NCBI RefSeq assembly: GCF_022138605.1
Contig: NZ_JACBFS010000001.1
Coordinates: forward strand, 868,001 to 932,000
Origin: Xanthobacter sp. NM-25
GTDB taxonomy: Bacteria > Pseudomonadota > Alphaproteobacteria > Rhizobiales > Xanthobacteraceae
Length of the DNA: 64,000 nt
Direction of reading: 5' to 3'
Within the stretch, counting starts at the first letter, position 1. Every line of letters begins with the position of its first letter. The translations under genes and the position numbers were made by a program. The notes beneath the pieces were generated by a model. The model saw only the letters and a list, made by a program, of their open reading frames with translations, ran no database searches and was not told where the DNA came from. Positions 61,392 to 64,000 of the stretch are shown here, piece after piece.

Positions 61392-62162
61392 ATGGCATAC
61401 GAAACGATCCTGGTGGAAACCCACGAGCGGGTGGGGCTGATCCGGCTCAACCGGCCGAAGGCGCTCAACGCCCTCAACGGGCAGATCATCAGCGAGATCA
61501 ACGCGGCGCTGGATGCGTTCGAGGCCGACAGGGGGATCGGCTGCATCGTGATCACCGGTTCGGAAAAGGCATTCGCGGCCGGGGCCGACATCAAGGAGAT
61601 GCACGACCTCACCTATCCCGAGAGCTACGACAGCGATTTCATCACCTCGTGGGAGCGCGTGTCGCGCGCGCGCAAGCCGGTGATCGCGGCGGTTGCCGGC
61701 TTCGCCCTGGGCGGCGGCTGCGAGCTGGCGATGATGTGCGATTTCATCCTCGCCGCCGACACTGCCAAGTTCGGCCAGCCCGAGATCAAACTGGGCGTCA
61801 TGCCCGGCGCCGGCGGCACCCAGCGGCTCACCCGCTTCGTCGGCAAGTCGAAGGCCATGGAAATGTGCCTGACCGGCCGCTTCATGGATGCGCAGGAGGC
61901 GGAGCGGGCCGGCCTCGTGTCGCGGATCGTGCCGGCCGCCGAGCTGGTGGACGAGGCCCTGAAGGTGGCGAAGACCATCGCCGACATGTCGATCACCGTC
62001 GCCATGCAGACCAAGGAGAGCGTCAACCGCGCCTATGAGACCACCCTCGCCGAAGGCGTCCGCTTCGAGCGCCGGGTGTTCCAGGCGCTGTTCGCGGTGC
62101 CCGCGCAGAAGGAAGGCATGACCGCCTTCATCGAGAAGCGGCCGGCGAAGTTCCACGACTGA
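61392..62162 (+). CDS. Enoyl-CoA hydratase
   Basis: The 256-residue crotonase-fold enzyme hydrates 2-enoyl-CoA in fatty-acid oxidation. The oxyanion-hole segments AAGADIKEM and LGGGCELAMMCDF, the catalytic-loop residues MPGAGGTQRL and the C-terminal lysine-rich helix match FadB1-type hydratases. GAGGAGG precedes ATG 61392. No other fad gene is adjacent. Confidence 0.93.
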   Translation: MAYETILVETHERVGLIRLNRPKALNALNGQIISEINAALDAFEADRGIGCIVITGSEKAFAAGADIKEMHDLTYPESYDSDFITSWERVSRARKPVIAAVAGFALGGGCELAMMCDFILAADTAKFGQPEIKLGVMPGAGGTQRLTRFVGKSKAMEMCLTGRFMDAQEAERAGLVSRIVPAAELVDEALKVAKTIADMSITVAMQTKESVNRAYETTLAEGVRFERRVFQALFAVPAQKEGMTAFIEKRPAKFHD

Positions 62163-62170
62163 GCCCGGCT

Positions 62171-62200
62171 CCACAGGTCTCTGCGCGCAGGGACCTGTGG
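62171..62200 (+). terminator. Terminator after the enoyl-CoA hydratase gene
   Basis: CCACAGGTC pairs with GACCTGTGG, extended inward by CTGC/GCAG, nine bases after the stop codon. AATTCATTTTC follows. Confidence 0.7.
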
Positions 62201-62237
62201 ACAATTCATTTTCTGCAGCAACGGGCTGGAGGCGCGA

Positions 62238-62266
62238 TTGACAAGCCCCCGCCTCCTCCTTAGTGG
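62238..62266 (+). promoter_or_regulatory. Promoter of tRNA-Leu
   Basis: TTGACA (62238-62243) and TAGTGG (62261-62266) are 17 bases apart and 34 bases before the tRNA. The -10 element is imperfect. Confidence 0.5.
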
Positions 62267-62299
62267 TGTCGCTCCCGACGACGCGCTGCAGTCGTCCGG

Positions 62300-62386
<87 letters not shown>

Positions 62387-62492
62387 TCTACCCTAATAGG
62401 GTGGTGCCAAAAACTCCCCAACATCATTGTAACCGCTGAACTCTTTGGCCCAATGCGGTCCAAGGTGGCTGAGGGGACCGTCGGCAGAGGTG

Positions 62493-63077
62493 TCAGCCTT
62501 GATCCGAAAGCCTCCTGAGCCAGGCGTCGGTGACCATTTCGAATACCCGGGCATCGCCCTCGGCGCGGGCGGAGAGCATGGCGCCGTGGACTGTCGCCAT
62601 GAGGACTTCCGCTTCGATCTTCGGCGTATCCAACAGTCGCAACACGCCGCTTGCAGCACCCTGGGCCAGCGTCGTCTCCAGCCATCCCGAGAGGACGGTG
62701 AAATACTTGCGGACCTCGGCGGCAACCTCGAGGGGCAGGACGGGCAGTTCGCTGGCGAGCATGGCGCACAGGCAATAGGGCCTCGCCCCCTCCTGGATGC
62801 ACTTCGCCCAGTAGTCCGTGTAGGCGCGCAACTGCTCCACCGGCCCCATTCCGCTGGCGGCGAACGCGCCGGCGCTGGCTTCGGCGGCTTTGCGATACCC
62901 CTCGACCAGCACCCGCACCAGGTCGGCCTTGGCCGGGAAATGATAATGGATGCTGGCCTTGCGGATGCCGACCGTGGCGGCAATGTCGGCATAGCTGAAG
63001 CCGTTGTATCCCCCGCGTTCGATCAGCGATTGCGCGCAGGCGAGGATCTGGTCCTGGGTCGGGATGCTGTCGCTCAT
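62493..63077 (-). CDS. TetR family transcriptional regulator
   Basis: The 194-residue repressor has an N-terminal helix-turn-helix (QILACAQSLIERGGYNGFSY, IAATVGIRKASIHYHFPAKA) and a TetR_C-like ligand domain with a C-terminal half resembling AcrR-type regulators of efflux or reductase genes. Two cysteines occur at PYCLCAM. It is divergent from a short-chain dehydrogenase gene across about 316 bases, which it probably controls. Confidence 0.9.
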   Translation of the reverse strand: MSDSIPTQDQILACAQSLIERGGYNGFSYADIAATVGIRKASIHYHFPAKADLVRVLVEGYRKAAEASAGAFAASGMGPVEQLRAYTDYWAKCIQEGARPYCLCAMLASELPVLPLEVAAEVRKYFTVLSGWLETTLAQGAASGVLRLLDTPKIEAEVLMATVHGAMLSARAEGDARVFEMVTDAWLRRLSDQG

Positions 63078-63393
63078 GGACCGCAGCTACCTTCTGATGG
63101 GTCGGCGTTCAAGCTGCGCGATGCCATTTCAGCTTGATATCTGGCGCCATCATCGCCACCTTCCGCGCGTAGCCCCGGCAACGGGGCTGTCGTAGGCGTT
63201 ACCGTCATCCAACGCGTCCTTGGTCGAGAGGGTCCCAGCCGGGAGAACTCGATGTCAAAGGCGCGTGGCAGGTTGCCTCCTTATCGCCCGGACGGTTCCA
63301 TCACGACGACCGCAAGGTCGGGCGTCGAGGACATGCTCCGGCGGACAGCTATGCCGCAGCCTTTCCTGAAGCAGCTTTGGAAAGGTTTCATCC
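63078..63393. other. Spacer between TetR and the dehydrogenase gene
   Basis: The stretch holds a short perfect hairpin AGCCCCG-GCAA-CGGGGCT (63171-63188). A coding-like run of about 48 codons without a start codon ends in a TGA that overlaps the dehydrogenase ATG (63394-63397). No palindrome suited to the TetR protein is obvious. Confidence 0.4.
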
Positions 63394-64000
63394 ATGAAGA
63401 TGACCGGCAACACCCTTCTCATCACCGGTGGCAGCAGCGGGATCGGCCGTGGGCTGGCGGAAGCGTTCCACGATCTCGGCAACCGCGTCATCGTGACCGG
63501 GCGCCAGACCACTTTGCTTGAGGCGATCGCGGCCGAACGTCCCGGCATCACCGGCCTGCACCTCGACCTGGACGACCCACGATCCGTCGCCGCCCTGGCG
63601 GAGCAACTGCGCGACAGGTTCCCGGCGCTCAATGTCCTGATCGCCAACGCCGGCATCTCGCGCCCGGAGGACATGCGCTCCGACAGCTGGACGGCCAGGA
63701 CGGCCGAGGCGATGGTCGAGACCAACATCCTGGGGGTTCTCCGGGTGACCGCTGCGGTGCTGCCGATCATCAAGGCGCAGCCGCATGCGACGATCATGGC
63801 AACCGGTTCGGCTCTGGCTTTCGTTCCGCGCGCCGATTTCCCGACCTATTGCGCCACAAAAGCCTTCCTGCATTCCTGGCTGGTGTCCCTGCGCCACCAG
63901 TTGCGCGACGTGCCCGTGGAGGTGCTTGAGCTCTCGCTGCCCTATGTGCGGACCGGGCTGACGGGGCCCGCGCAGGCGCAAGACCCCCGTGCCATGCCCC
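63394..64000 (+). CDS. Short-chain dehydrogenase (DltE-like), cut by window edge
   Basis: The first 202 codons are visible. LLITGGSSGIGRGLAEAF binds NAD(P), IANAGIS follows, and the catalytic serine and YCATK motif (TYCATKAFLHSW) are intact. The sequence resembles DltE-type oxidoreductases. The substrate is unknown. It probably pairs with the divergent TetR regulator. The 3' end lies outside the window. Confidence 0.9.
   Translation, partial: MKMTGNTLLITGGSSGIGRGLAEAFHDLGNRVIVTGRQTTLLEAIAAERPGITGLHLDLDDPRSVAALAEQLRDRFPALNVLIANAGISRPEDMRSDSWTARTAEAMVETNILGVLRVTAAVLPIIKAQPHATIMATGSALAFVPRADFPTYCATKAFLHSWLVSLRHQLRDVPVEVLELSLPYVRTGLTGPAQAQDPRAMP

Overview
This 64 kb window is chromosomal DNA from a high-GC alphaproteobacterium, most likely a Rhizobiales member close to Xanthobacter or Azorhizobium (Xanthobacteraceae). 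The assignment rests on the gene neighbourhoods (cysQ-DUF4170-acyltransferase-waaA-lpxK, DUF5330-sufE, histidine kinase-peptidoglycan-binding protein-DUF1491), GTTC-N7-GTTC LexA-type boxes, a TTAA-N7-TTAAC CtrA-type box, an RpoH-type dnaK promoter and a regulatory-hydrogenase cassette. It is an inference; no rRNA gene is present. The content is mostly ordinary core genome. I see no insertion sequence, prophage, CRISPR array or plasmid function.

Layout. 1-2.6 kb: a Ppx/GppA phosphatase cut by the left edge, a small transaldolase and a hypothetical gene. 2.6-4 kb: DUF2023 plus flavodoxin behind an AT-rich, hairpin-bearing leader. 4-7.8 kb: branched-chain amino acid genes ilvB-ilvN-ilvC on the minus strand, preceded by a sigma-70 promoter, an 18-residue leader peptide rich in Val, Ile and Leu, and an attenuator hairpin. 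8-14.4 kb: a secreted protein, ubiA, cysQ-DUF4170, and the lipid A/Kdo genes (acyltransferase, waaA, lpxK) coupled by ATGA overlaps. 14.4-25.4 kb: xseA, purD, a thioesterase, a DUF1214/DUF1254 pair, a kinase/peptidoglycan-binding/DUF1491 operon with CtrA-type sites nearby, DUF5330-sufE, an aminotransferase and an LprI-like protein. 25.4-36.3 kb: gpmA-dapB-DUF1330-pyrF-pmtA, a TetR gene divergent from an epimerase across a triple palindrome, dnaK and dnaJ, pncA, a VOC protein and alkB.

36.3-44 kb holds the most distinctive locus: a hydrogen-sensing cassette hupT-hupU-hupV-hypF (hoxJ-hoxB-hoxC-hypF), translationally coupled throughout, with no catalytic hydrogenase structural genes in view. hypF carries an in-frame insertion of about 50 codons bounded by an inverted pair of palindromic repeats. 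44-59 kb: rsmI-yraN-gshB, small exported and polyhydroxyalkanoate-related proteins, a methyltransferase, an MFS transporter, comM behind a LexA-type box, an OlsB-like N-acyltransferase, arfB, recN-bamD and truA-fmt-def. 59-64 kb: rmuC behind a second LexA-type box, mutM, an enoyl-CoA hydratase, tRNA-Leu(CAG), a TetR regulator and a short-chain dehydrogenase cut by the right edge.

Functional threads: cis control of branched-chain amino acid synthesis by attenuation; H2 sensing through HupUV and HupT, with HypF probably maturing the sensor's own active site; probable SOS control of comM and rmuC; and an envelope-assembly block (waaA, lpxK, bamD, OlsB-like).
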